Source: Eutrigla gurnardus
Taxonomy: Eukaryota; Chordata; Actinopteri; Perciformes; Triglidae
NCBI GenBank assembly: GCA_963514095.1
Contig: OY741279.1
Location: forward strand, 8,082,322-8,146,321
DNA length: 64,000 nt
Direction of reading: 5' to 3'
Numbering within the stretch: the stretch's first letter is position 1; every line of letters begins with the position of its first letter. The notes beneath the pieces were generated by a model. The model did no database searches. It was not told the DNA's origin and worked only from the letters and a program-made list of their open reading frames with translations. A program made the position numbers and the translations under genes. Below are positions 13,889 to 28,500 of the stretch, piece after piece.

Positions 13889-14340
13889 CAATGTCAGAGA
13901 CGATTCATTGTTTCCTGGAGTAAATCTCAGCTACGTTACTGTTGAAAGGCCCGCAGCTAACCGAGCCAACTGTCAGCCAACCAGCTAACGAGATCTCCGA
14001 GGTGTTAGCCGTTAGCTGGTTTCAGAGGCGGCTAAAGGACGGTGTGCAAGGCGATCCCTCCGCTCTCGTCGGTCCTTTAACTCGCATTGACTGCACATCG
14101 GCCCGAGCTGTCGATGGAGCGGCTGTCGAGCGAACAAAAAAACGAATAAACGTCCGTCCAAATGGGCTAACTCGTTGTTGTTGTTGTTTCTTCGCGCACG
14201 CAATGAATCGTCGTTAGCAGGCTAGCATTTCTAGTTGACGAAAAATTACAAATAGCTGGATTCCAGTTGTTGACGGCGGGAGGGGCGGGGCTACTCCGCA
14301 GCGCACGAGCGCGTCACGTCAAACGTAGAATGTCAAGAAT
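13889..14340 (-). promoter_or_regulatory. ppp1r13b: ppp1r13b CpG-rich promoter and first non-coding exon
   Basis: A GTGAGT donor at 13888-13883 follows a likely 5'UTR exon that extends rightwards to about 14.2 kb. The region is clearly richer in CpG than its surroundings. It has GC-box sequence (ggcgggaggggcgggg at about 14275-14290) and CRE-like ACGTCA/TCACGTC elements near 14310-14350. The exact start of transcription cannot be read from the sequence. Confidence 0.55.
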
Positions 14341-15765
14341 GTAACGTCACCGGCGTTACACCAGTTTGTCAACGACTGTTGTGATTTCTGGGTTTTACAG
14401 GTAATGTAGCATCTGTCTGTCTAACTAGGCGTGTAAGTGTGATAGACATATTGCTCTATTCATGTTCCGTTTTGTCAGCCATTTAATGAACGACCAGCCA
14501 ATTCAATGTTATTTTTCATTTCTCTTCTGACTTCTTGTTTCACAGCTTTATAAACATGTCAAGTAAGCAACCATGAAATAAAGTGCAGGACGTTTCTGCT
14601 CTGGGTAAAATACCCAAAATACATGCAGTCAAATGTTTTTCTATTAAAACATGATAAGTGCATGTGATGACAAGTGCAGCAGGACGATGTCAGGCTGATA
14701 ATAACAGAGAGGATCCCTTGTGAAGTTTGCTTCTTTATCATTTTTGAAGTAATAATATAAAATAAAAAAGATTGAGTCAGCTTATGAATTCCATTAGTTC
14801 ATGTTGCCCTTCCATAAATCAAACAAAGAAAAACAAACCATCGACACTAGTGACATCTAGTGGATCACAGAAGGAACTGCCATTGTTATGAAAAACAGTA
14901 ATGCATCTTGAGTTAATTTTAGATTTATTTGTCTCAGCTGATTTTTTACATTTTGAAGATGAAACAACAAAGCTTCAAACAGACCCTTCAGATATTTATG
15001 CACCCACTGCTAATTCACACGATGTTGATGAAATATTGAGCCGTAATAGTTGTAAATAAATTAAAGGAACGCAGGTTTCATTGTTTTCTGTATTGAGGCC
15101 CATTAGGGCTTGTGATGGTGATGTTTGAGGTTTGTTTGTGTTCCCATAATGAATTCTGTGTTTTTCCTCCAAACAGTGTTGCGTTTGTGTCGGTGTTGGC
15201 AGAGAAACAAAGACGGACATTTGGTCCCGTTGTCCCCTGTGATTATGAAAGTTATCATCAGCTACAACCCCATTTTATTCCAAATGATATTAATATTATA
15301 CAGATAGGTTGTGACAGAAATATATATTAAAGGTATAAGCAGCCGTTTAAAATGATCCATTTTACACACAGACAATTTAAAAAATAGAAACAAATCTTAA
15401 TATAGTAAAAAGCTATCCACTTCCATGTGATTTCCAAACCATACATAGATGTGTTTATGTGTGTTAATCTTAAATATTTTAATTAAATATATATATTACA
15501 CACCCTAAAAGCTGGAATTCTCTCTTCATTGCACATTTGATTAACGAATTGTTAAAAAATATTCTTCCACCTAAAATTGGAGCCCATTTTCCAACTTTTC
15601 TCCACGACTGAATCATCAAGCAGCATCAACAAATACAAATAATTATTAATAATTATCACAAAAATGTAAAGTCAGATAGAGAATTAATTTAAAATTGCAC
15701 TGAAGTGGGATGGCGATAAATAACCCGTAAACATAAAAGAAGTCCATTGCACCTTCAGACTCTCT
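14341..15765. other. Intergenic: ppp1r13b promoter to hint3 3' end
   Basis: This is AT-rich sequence with no supported gene. The part next to 15765 is presumably 3'UTR of the minus-strand hint3 gene. Confidence 0.6.
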
Positions 15766-17157
15766 TCATTTGACCTTGCCGCGAGTCTCCAACTGAGAAA
15801 GTACTTTGTCAACCTGCAACAGAGCAAACCAATGCAGTATTCACAATATTGTAGTAGTTCAGTGTGTTCATAAATTACATTTACAAATAAAAGTATGAAA
15901 CATTTGTCGTGTACACACTAGATGCACAAGAGAAAATGTGGATTCTTTCTGATTTTGAAGGATTTCATCACTATAGGAGGCTGGATATGCCACTAAAATA
16001 CTAGTCATGTCATTAATGGATAATAACAACCTTGATTACTTAATTGATTTAGAAAAAAAACATTAAAAACTGCAAATCTTTCTGGAATTGCAATATATAC
16101 CAAATTTAAATCAGTCTTATCTACTGTTAAAACATAGTCTAAAAGTGTTTTATTGGCACACTCTGGTCTCCAAACGCAGTCATCGGGGATATCACTAACC
16201 GTGATGAACCAGTGAGACTTGGGCCCGTAGTGAAGCTGAGACTTGAAGGTCATCGTACTGGCTGGAGCCAGAGCGTGGAGGTGGAGGTGAGGAACCGATG
16301 AGAACGGAGGCACATGAAACCCCATCCTGCACAGAGTCCACATGGGTTTGAACCGGCCGTGAAAAACAAATGAAATCATCAACAACTAACAACTAAATCG
16401 TTCCTGCGATGCAAAGCAACACAGAGCATTATTTTTAAAAGTCAATCACAAGTCACAAATGTGGTGATGTCATCTCAGGAGTTTGATTTACCGGACGTCA
16501 TCCAGGTTGCTGACTTTATTCTTCTTCAGGATGCTCCTTCCCATTTCTACCATTCGCTCCACTGTCAACAAACAAGTCACATTAATATGGTCCCGTCACA
16601 CAGGCTAAAACTAAAATACAGTGTTTTTTTTTTCTGTGTAAAAAATATTAATTTGAGTCCATAAAGGACAGGATCACAGGCACACCTTTGGTTTTGAATA
16701 AGCATTAAATGATAAGGAATATAATAATGAGTCCCATTCAAATTCTCCTGAAATCAATCAAAGGCTGCTGACTCATCTTTCTCTATTGAACAACTACCAA
16801 TACTCGTGACTTGCTAAAAAAAATGTGAGCAGACCAACTGTGTTCTTCTATGTCACCTAGAGGTATGTGGTCCCCCTGGAGACTCTTGCAGTTGTCTATG
16901 TGGGTCCTGGGAACCACAAGGTAGTGATGTGCGGCGCCGGGCTTCCTGTCACGAAAACAGAGCAGCTCGTCATCCTGCGGTGACAGACAGAGAAGAGGGA
17001 GAGAAGGAGGGAGGGTCAAGACTTCACAGTTGTTGAGCTTCGTATTCATGAATGAACGGTTCGTACTTACGCTCAGCAGGATTTCTGCGTCCGTCTGGTT
17101 GTTCGCTATTTGGCAGAAAGGACAGTCTTCGCCTCCGGAATCGTCCCGCGTCCCCAT
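15766..17157 (-). CDS. hint3: Histidine triad nucleotide-binding protein 3, tandem copy 1
   Basis: Five minus-strand exons (17157-17071, 16974-16857, 16561-16492, 16326-16200, 15813-15766) splice in phase to 149 codons plus stop. The protein has the zinc-ligand pair CPFC near residue 12, a PGAAHHYLVVP strand, and the catalytic HIT motif HLHLHALA in exon 4, so the active site is intact. HINT3 proteins hydrolyse aminoacyl-AMP and adenosine phosphoramidates. The order CxxC, HHYLVVP, then VRMGFHxPP is characteristic of HINT3 rather than HINT1/2. A second copy lies directly upstream on the same strand, and ncoa7 beyond that, as in the human HINT3-NCOA7 neighbourhood. Confidence 0.93.
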
Positions 17158-18203
17158 TTGTGTTTAAAAAGTTGTGTCTTTGCCTCAGAGTCGATCTGTA
17201 AGGTCTGAATACAGGGAGTCTGGGGGGCGTGGCTTCGTCCAGGACAACCAGTCGCTGACCGAGCTAATCGAGTCGGTCCTCACGCTGCCTTCATGGTACA
17301 CGCGGACATTCCCACGTCAACAAATACTTCAATCCTGAGTGCGACTTATCAGACATATATTTTTATATGTCCTAGTTTGTTAGTGATTCTATAATAAACG
17401 AGTTTATAAGCTTTCATGATTTCCCTGCACTGTTTTAGTGTTTTATCTCTTCAGTTACTGTTATGCATTTTAATTGTGCTAAATACATCAAATCAACATC
17501 ATGTCAAGAAAATCCTAGAGTGCATATGCAAATGAAAAGATCAACATTTTGAGGAAAAAAAAGGACCCATTTGCTTTCCAGCCCAGAGTTGAAATCTAGC
17601 TGACAGCAACGAGGCACAGTTACTTCCTGGAATTGCTGCTGGTTACCTGGCAACTGAACCTCCATCATAAAAGCTGTTTGTGTTTTTTGATTAAAGACGA
17701 TATTGTGTTAATTTGTGAGCTTTATAGCTGCTGGTAGGTGGATCCAGTCAGAGCTGATTCCTCATTTCCATGTCTATATACTAAACTAAGCCAATAATAA
17801 ACAGGCCTGTAGGCAGTTCCAGTCTAGGTTTGTTGGATGTGACCTTTTTTGGTTAATTACAGTAACTGAGTGGAAAATGTATGTGAGCAGTTTCGGGGAT
17901 GTATTTTGTATTAATAAAAAGAAACTCTTCAATCTCAAAAGGACACACATGCACACAAATACACAAAATTCTGCAGAAACTTTATAACATTTTAATAAAT
18001 ATCTCAACATACACGTGGTCATGGTGTTTAAAGAAGTCAGTCCTTTGTTTCCCTATACTGATGATAAAAGTGCAATTAATTTCACATTTTGTCAATTAAA
18101 ACAAAAAAATTAATTATCTTTTGGTATATATTTTGGTATAAATATCATCTCCTTCATTATCTCATTAATATAGAGTTTATAACGTTGTCATCGCTGTAGT
18201 GTC
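17158..18203. other. Intergenic between the two hint3 copies
   Basis: This holds the 5' flank of copy 1 (moderately CpG-rich at 17158-17330) and the probable 3'UTR of copy 2 on its right side. The remainder is AT-rich with no gene. Confidence 0.6.
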
Positions 18204-19669
<1,466 letters not shown>

Positions 19670-21852
19670 CTCGCTGCCGGGAAACTTTCCTCTTCTCGGC
19701 CGTAAACGGCGCCGAAGATCGTCTATGAACCCGAAGCGATCACTCACTCCGATTACTTTACCGAAACACTCACATCAAAACAACACATTTAGTTATTTTA
19801 CATAAATACAGTGGGGCAACAAGTGGGTAGGCCAAAGTGATGGTAAAAAGACACATTTAGGAATAATAAGAAGCTTGTTAATTATTGATAAATGACTTAT
19901 GGAGAATAAATAAGTAATAAGTCTAAGTACTCCTTCTCACACCTTTTCGAATATATAAACCAAGGCAACAAGTGTTTCAACTATTTCTTCTGCTTTATGC
20001 TTTTCATCATCTGCAAATATGTTTTTATGCATGTCCACTTGGTGTAAGATCATTTCTCCTTTGTTTTACAGAGAAATAAAGAAAGTTACCTAAACAACTA
20101 ATTAAAAACAGAGGTGGAGTGAAACCTCTTCATTCATCGTCTCTGCAGCTGGTCAGCATCCTGATTTAATTTTATCTCCCACTCATAACAAGATCGTTCA
20201 TCACGACACTGGTAACCTGCACAGACAACAACATGTGGGGATACACCATCTGACACAAGCCATTGTCATATTTGTATATATTTAACATTTATTTAGGTTT
20301 GAATGTGTTTGCTATAACAACACAATAAATAGATCCTTAGTGATATCACAGCAGTTTTGGATTCACAAGAAATAATACTCGGGGAGCATTCACAGTTACA
20401 ACACAAGACGAAAAAAAGCTCATTTTCACATGAAGCGATAAGTGGCGTTAGTGGATAGGATGGCAGGGGTCATTACAGTGGTGCCAGACATTTGCAGTAT
20501 CGCATATCCATGCACTACACGCCTGTACGGGATACACAGGATATGAATGAACATTTATTTTCCGCGTTAGTAGATCTGAATATTTAGTTAGTGGCATACC
20601 AATGTGCAAAAAAAAACAGGCGGTCCCTTTTACACCCATTTTAAATCCAAACAGAGTCTGACCCCGGTTGGACAGGAAGCGTCCCTCCTGTAGTGGTCAA
20701 ATAGCAGTCAGTAACGATTTTAATTCCACGGGGCCACGCACATCACAGCATCGACCGTGGATTAATCCTGTAGTGCAAAGTGGCATCATGTCTAACTTCC
20801 ACTGGCTCTCTGAACGACCACGCATGATAAATAAAAAATAGAAAAATCAGTCGACGTGAGATATGAATTCAATACTGACAAACAGTTATTAATAGTGCTT
20901 GTTGGCTCCAATCAGAAACATTTAACACAACATGTCTATAAAAAGTACAACCATTTAAAAAAAAAAATGTAAAAACAGAATGTAAAAATAAAATAATCTA
21001 AAAATATTTTATAAAATTTAATGAATTCACAAGAAATATGAAATTAAAAGAACATATTTGGTCATCACAAACCTGGCTTCACCGCTTGTTTTGGGTTGTA
21101 CGGGGGGAATTAAAACCTTATATGTGGTTGTGAGGAAATGCAATGGAACAATTCTCATCCGGTTCCTCCAAATCTCAAAAATAAGAGAACAAGTCGGCCT
21201 TCAGAGGAAGTGCAACACTTCCATTGTAAACAATCACAACATTTCCTGCTCTGAAAATTAATTTTAAAAATGGTGGAGAATCCCAAAAATTAGGTCCCCG
21301 GCAAACTCCACTTCCTTTACGTTTGAAATTAATTGCATTATTTAAAAAAACAAACAAACTGCGCTTTGTCTTCAGCACATAATCCTGTACATTCCCAAAG
21401 AAAATAATTACATCTGCACAAATTAACCTACAGCATCGTGGGATATCTTGTTCTTTCACACATGCTTTTCTTTACCTCAGCAGTAACATCAGCAGCCCTT
21501 CCTCTTCTCTCCATCCTCATGAGCTCATGGCAGTCTGCATGCTGGGAAAGCTGAAGGCGTTGACCGATGTCTAAGGCAGTCAATGAACTGAGAGCCTTTT
21601 CCTCACACTTCCACCTGCTGAAGGAAGGAGGACCCAGACACGTGGCCGACCTACCTGCAGGTCGAACCCGCCTCAACGACAGGCTGCAGAAGAGCGCTCC
21701 GCTTCCAGAAAACGTAACACCTGCACGGGCTTCTCTCTCTCAGAACATTTAGCGTCATTGTGGGGTTGCTAGTTTGGCCTCCAAGCGGTGCGTAATAGAT
21801 TTGGGGGTTGTTTTCGAAGGTTCGGCGTGGAGGGTGAAAGCGACAGGTGAGG
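19670..21852. other. 5' flank of hint3 copy 2 and ncoa7 3'UTR
   Basis: 19670-19800 is the 5' side of hint3 copy 2 and is CpG-containing. From 21852 leftwards the sequence is probably the ncoa7 3'UTR; reverse-strand AATAAA signals occur near 20550 and 20290, but the true cleavage site is not determined. No further gene is supported. Confidence 0.5.
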
Positions 21853-23422
21853 CTACTCGAAGGTCCAGACCTCCACGCTGTGGATGTTGAAGTCCTGCTG
21901 CACGGAGAGTGGCTGGTTGTTGAAGGTGGCGCATTTGTTGGTGGTGCCTCGGTACAGCTCGGAGTCCAGCCACAGACCCAGCTGACCGCTGCAGGGGATG
22001 GAGAGAGGGCAGAGAGTTTGTGCTCAGTCACGAGAAAACCTATGAAACAAGCGAGTCCCTTGCAGTGCAGCTGCTGGATCTACTTACCCTCCCCCTCCCA
22101 GCTGCAGAGAGTCAGTGTTGCCCTTCACGAAGTAGGAATTCTCCCCCGTCCAGCGGTACACCTGGACATCAAGGGGCAGACAATGTCCGATGTTGACATT
22201 TGTGGAATAAAAGTACAAATTCAAAACTGAGGTCTTAAACTAACGTGATACAAACCTTGACCTCAGGGCAGAAGCTGTAGAGGAATGTCTCTCCGGTGCC
22301 GTAACAGTGTTCGCTCACTCTGAAGGGATGAGTTGAGAAAGCCCCAAATATCTGTGACAAGAGTGAGATTCAGGATGAGAAGAGTTGGAATAAATAAACA
22401 CAGGGTTCCCACTCAAAGTCAATAGTCACAGACTTAAAATCTGAATATCCGTGACCTCTAATGAACAATAAAAACAGGTTGCTTTGTGTTGAGCAGACAG
22501 AAATAGCACATGAATTCTTAAGTTGTGGCCCAACTTTTGTTTTGTGAAGCCTCAGTGACCACCAAATTCAAGACCAGGTGCACATGGTACGTTGCTTTGG
22601 ACGGTTATCTACCTGGTTGTCCATGTCTTTGATGACCAGCAGCACCGGACCATCCACGTCTGCCAGGCTCCTGTACAGAGTCTTCAGGCTGGTCCCGTGT
22701 TTCACAGTGCTGTAGGCCAGTCTCCACGGGTAAATCTGCACACGGGCCGGCAAGCGGCAGGCGAGCTGCAGAGGGGAAAACATAATCAGATTACTAGAAC
22801 TCCTGATTGGTATGTGGTTTATTTCATCCTGAAAGTTTTCTCGACTAGTAACTGGATTGTTTTAATGTGATAAGCAGCCAGAGGCAAACGACTGCTTAAT
22901 AATAAAAAATGACCTTCTCAATGTGTGTGTCCTGCAGCAGATCGCTGTCATCGCTGAGTATGGGCAGCGCATCCACGGACAGTTCTCCGTCACAGCTGCC
23001 GAAACTCTGCCGACGCTTGGCCTCATCGATGGTGATGATCTTGGGAGTAAAATGAGCACATAGCGAGTCAACAGTGAAGAGAAATCAAGGCAGCTGCCAC
23101 GTGAGAAGTAGATCGGGTGAGCGCTTCTCCGGACGTGAGACAGACGGAGATTCCTAGTTTTATAGAGACGACTGCATTAAAGATATTAGCACATTTTTTT
23201 TTGCTGAGCTTACCTCCCAGCTGCAAGATGCAGGGTCACTGAAGAAGTTGTCTATCATGTCCAGCTCGTCTTTCTCCACCACAACAAAGCCCTGCTCTCG
23301 AGCCTCCTTCCCGTACACATCTGGAGACCACTGGACGAAAAATCCATACAGATGGTCCACCCTGTAGGAAGGAAGGAAGGAAGGAAGGAAGGAAGGAAGC
23401 AAGGAACGAAGGAAGGAGGGAA

Positions 23423-23459
<37 letters not shown>

Positions 23460-25565
23460 GAAGGAAGGAAGGAAGGAAGGAAGGAAGGAAGGAACAAACG
23501 AAGGAACGAAGGAAGGAGGGAAGGAAGGAAGGAAGAAAGGAAGGAAGGAAGGAAGGAAGGAACAAACGAAGGAAGGAAGGAACATAGGAAGGAAGGAAGG
23601 AACGAATGAAGGAACGAACGAAGAAAGTAAGGAAGGACCGAAGGAAGGAAGGAAGGAAGGAACGAAGGAACGAAGGGGGGAAGGAAGGAACAAACGAAGG
23701 AAGGAAGGAACATAGGAAGGAAGGAAGGAAGGAAGGAAGGAAGGAAGGAATGAAGGAACGAACGAAGAAAGGAAGGAAGGACCGAAGGAAGGAAGGAAGG
23801 AAGGAACGAAGGAAGGAAGGAACGAAGAAAGGAAAGAACGAAGTAAGGAAGGAAGGAATAAACGAAGGAAGGAAGGAAGGAACGAAATAAGGAAGTAGAG
23901 GAAGGAAGGAAGGAAGGAAGGAAGGAATGAAGGAAGTAAGTAAGTAAGGAAGGAAGGAAGGAAGGAAGGAAGGAAGGAAGGAACGAAGTAAGGAAGGAAC
24001 GAAGCACACGCACACACACACACACGGTTAACAGCACATTATATTTTAAGACGAGGGTCGAGTATCATTTCTCAAAGTCTCACCTTTCTTGTGGTACGGC
24101 AAACCAGTACTCGGGCTGTTTACCCCGACCCCCAAATGAGTGGGCGGGGCTAGAGGTCACCCCGGTGGCAAAGGACTTCCTCATTGGCTTCCCCACTTTG
24201 AAGCACAGGAACATAGGTGGGATTTTACTCTTCTCCTCTGATGAGAAAAGCATGGCTGTGGACAAAAAAGGCCACCATGGTCATATTCGACACACAGGGA
24301 GCTTTATGAAGAGCCTTTTAGGGAATATTGTCAAATAGCTACAGTAATTGTGAGCCATGAGTTTAATATGCAGTTCAGTATTCCAACCTTCTATCGGAGC
24401 CTGCATCCTCTCCAGCAACCACGACTTCACTTCTGCCTCATAGCTTTTCTTCCGTCTCTCCTCCTCGCTGAGTTCAGCGCCACCTGCTGGTCTGTCCGGG
24501 CTTTGCCTCCTCGGACTCGAGTCCCCGCTTTGGTCCGCCGGTGCATCGATTGTTTCATCGCACACACCATTCAGCAGCTCTTCATTCTCTTTAGGTGTTC
24601 TATCTTTGGTTTCCTCCCGGATCGTAGGTTCATCACGCGAGGACTGTATCGAATCCCCGTCCTCGAGGGAGCTGTTCTGAGCTACGCCCTCGTCCTCTTC
24701 GTCATTCGGCTTCCCTTTACTTTGACCAAGCATCGACTTGTCCTGAAAGTCTCCCGTGCCTGGGCGGCTCGGTCCGAGTTCTTTTTGGTCCCTGCCGACG
24801 ATGCTTTTGGAGGAAGCCCCCTCCACCTCTTCAACGCTCCCGTTGACACTTGGGTCCAACTCTGTGAATCCTTCGTCTGACGGAGACTTCTCTGTCTGCC
24901 CGCCCTCTGTGCTCGCTGGAGTTAAGAAGATGAAACAGTTCATTCTTGAACCTTGAAATATTGTATCAAGACATTTTCATGAACAATCAATTTGCAGATT
25001 TTGTGGATAAATAATTTGGTTTCTAGGACCGTAATATGGTGAAAAATCACACTCAGTATTGATAAAAAAATCTGAGAAGCAGGAAGAAGCTTTGACAGGT
25101 TGAAGATTAATCCTCCTTCACCTCAAATAAGACATTTAAACTCACACCAAAGGAAATTTGGATACTCAAGAGTTGACGATACAGAAATGAATGACTTGGA
25201 AGAATTTGAACATTCCCTAGCCGCTTTCATTAATACATTTTTCAGTGGTTTCATTCATCGCTAAGATTAAGAAGATTAAGAAGATTAAGTCCTTGGAGTT
25301 TAGACTCATTACAGCCAATTCAAGTCAAAATTAGATGACGTGATGTTACCGGATTCCGACATGGCCGATTCGATGTCGTCCAAAACGATCGGCCGCTTGG
25401 GATCGAGAGCTTCATAGCGGCTGAAGGGGTTGAGATCTCGCTCCGATGGCAGTTGCTCCCACTCGCCGGGCCTGTACACAGGACACAAATCCTGGGGTAG
25501 GTCTCTGTGGGGTCACGGGGCGGCAAACACACCGCACCACAAACCAGGGTGAAAATGAAAAGGAG

Positions 25566-25596
<31 letters not shown>

Positions 25597-28500
25597 AGGG
25601 GGGGAGGGGGGGAAAAAGAAAAAGGTCCAAACAGAACTTATAAATGACCAGAATGATACAAAAACAACACATGTAATGTAAACAGCAAATAAAATGATCC
25701 ATGAAGAACAGACAAAGAACACGATCAAATTTGAAACTAAAATCGACAGTGGAAACAAAAGGTACATCATAAAAAAAAAAAGAGATGTGGTAAAGAAGCA
25801 AACGTGAAAAGTCCTGTGAACAGTTTTAAACAGGCGGACTGAAAGAAGACAGAAAGGGAAACGAGAGTAAAGAGGGACGGTTTCGGGCGCTCTTACGATG
25901 GCAGAGCGTCTTTGAGCTTCATGCGCGACACGTCGTCGTACAGCGCCACGGAGACGACCTCCTCCATGGGGCAGATCAGGCCGTACTCCTCGCAGCCGTG
26001 CTCGATCACCAGGGGGTCCGACTTGTGGGGGTCGAACATGATGTTGTTGGGCGTCACGATCAGCACGCCGCCCACCACGCCCTGCAGCCGTGAAACAACA
26101 CAGACGGACAGCAGCGCTGCATTAAATGAGTTCATTAAAGGAAGCGTTTCAGCATTAAGTCTCCAGGCTTCGCACCATGCCGTCAGTGAAATATTTGCAG
26201 CTCATCTTGATGAATTTAACCGTTGCCGGGCTGTCGTCCTCCGAGTTTGGGGAGAGCTCACGCCGGAGGGACGTTGCCGTCGCTGACATGCAGTTTGAAG
26301 TTCCGTCCTGAAGGAGGTTCGAAAAAAAGATCAGGGACCAATTTACATTTACATTCATTACCCACTTTTCAAAGTGCTTGAAAGTATCTTTTTCACTCGA
26401 CGGTCAAATGCTGGTTTATGAAAAGAACTTCAATTTAAAAAAACACTCATCGTTAAAAACTGCTGACTCATACCGTAGATTAAATTTGTAATCATGGACG
26501 GTATCAGAATTTGAATTACGAGACAATATTAAAGCATTTTGAAAGCTATATTTTTTACTAAAACATAAATAAAACAGTGGAGATGGATCTTTTTGGACAA
26601 AGATTAAAAATTGTATACTGTTTTGACAGACCCTGAAGTAGAGTATCATCAATACAATAACACCAAATAAAGACATAAGGCCTTTTCTGGAAAGTTTGAA
26701 GAGATTGAGTGGGATATATGTTCTGCAAGTTGCCTTTTAACAACATTTTAAACAGATTTGTCCCTAAATGGCTTCTGTTAACGACTGCTAAATGCCATGT
26801 GCTCTAAGCAACGTATCGAATAACGCTCTACTTACATGAGATGCTTTCTCTGATGAGCCATTTGTAAAGGAGGCATCGGAGGAACTCTGAGACTCTGGAT
26901 AAGCTTCCGACAGGCCCACATCCGGGACAAACAGCTTCTGTAATAATCATGATGGGGAGCCGATGGTCAGCCAGTCGGAGGTTAAACCGAAGCGGCGGTT
27001 CGTGTTCCTGCCGAGATTCTCACCTGACCGGGGTAGACACTGCGAGAGAAGAGCTTGTTCAGCTGGACCAGTTTGTTTGGGGTGATGTTGAACTTGAGCG
27101 CGATGCTGTTGAGGGAATCACTCGGTCCCACCTGTAACAAGAGATGGGAAAAAAAGGGGCACAAGTCAGAACATTACTGCTAGTAAGTCAGTACATTATT
27201 TTAACGTGTTGCCATCGTAGTTTTACTCACAATGAACTCCACCGTCCCCGGTGGCCTCTTCTTCTCCTTCTTTGCCTGATTGTTACTTTTACAGCCATCA
27301 TCTAGAAAAAGAAACAAAAAATGATTCTCATAAGACATTCATTCATGCTCATTCTGTCAACCTGAAACACATATATTTAAATGTCTAGAATGAATGAAAG
27401 AAATAGGCCACCAGAGATGAAAACCAGTATAACATCTAAATGTGCTTCATTGCCTTTTCGAGTCGGTACCAATGGTTGTTTGTCCCCTATCATTACCCAG
27501 CCTTAAAACCCTGCCACACACATGCTGAAGCAGTTATCGTAAACACACACACAAACACACACACGCACAATCTGACCCTTGTAGTAGACAAGGTCCACAG
27601 TCAGTCAGCACTTTCCCCTTGCCAAGAACACAGAAGCTATTAGCGTACCACTCCCTGAATGCTAAATTACACTGCTGCCTCCTCCATGGAAACGGAGGGG
27701 CATGACTAAGCAGACTACCGCTTCTCCTTACTGTACGGAGCATTAAAGACGAGACCGCAGTCACTTCTGTGAACGCCGTCGCTTAGTCACTGAATTTATA
27801 CTGTGAGGGGATTTATGCAGAAGGCTGCATAAACCTAAAGAGTCCCACTGCAGCAGAGCATCGTGTCTGGTTTGATGGGCTGCAGGTAACAAGAGTTTAC
27901 ACAGCTGGCTGTCGCCATGCACGCATGACGAGACTCCATTATCACAGTCAATATGAAGGAGTTAGTGATGATTTATGCTGCAAAAAAAAACCCCCAGCAG
28001 CACATGACAGCATGATACACAAGGTAGCATACACTAAATCTCAATCAGGTTTAATATGAAGCTTTAGATGTGTTCGGACAACTAGCTTACACGGATATTA
28101 ATCATTAATCTTAGTCTCAATCAGTTTAATAGCCTAACGATACAATGCAGTTGATATCTATTTATTATTTCATCAAATGTCCTCTCAAATAACTTGATGC
28201 TATTATCCTAACTAGAATTCTATCCATTTTTTCCACTTTTTAACTCCCTAACACCAACTCAGCATCGTAAATGTCATCATCAAGAGAAAAAGAGTACAGG
28301 ATTTTAAAAAAAGTTATGCAACTTCCTGTTTAAAACTGCTGAAGTTGTTCCCAACACAGAAGACCCTTGTGTTGCATAACAGTCAAATAACACAGCACTT
28401 GTCTGAAAATGGGAATTTACGGAGAACAACAAAAAAATAATTGATTTTGCTAAGAAACAAACGCCTGAATACTTCTGTAGCAGTAGCGATAATTGGATTT

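Noticed and set aside
23367..24004. CRISPR-like or satellite array
   Set aside because: There are no spacers or longer repeat unit; it is a plain GGAA microsatellite in a eukaryotic intron.
23160..24037. Long minus-strand ORFs of 260-287 codons made of S/F/L/P repeats
   Set aside because: They are translations of the (TTCC)n repeat in three frames at once; only the last 50 or so codons of one overlap a real ncoa7 exon.
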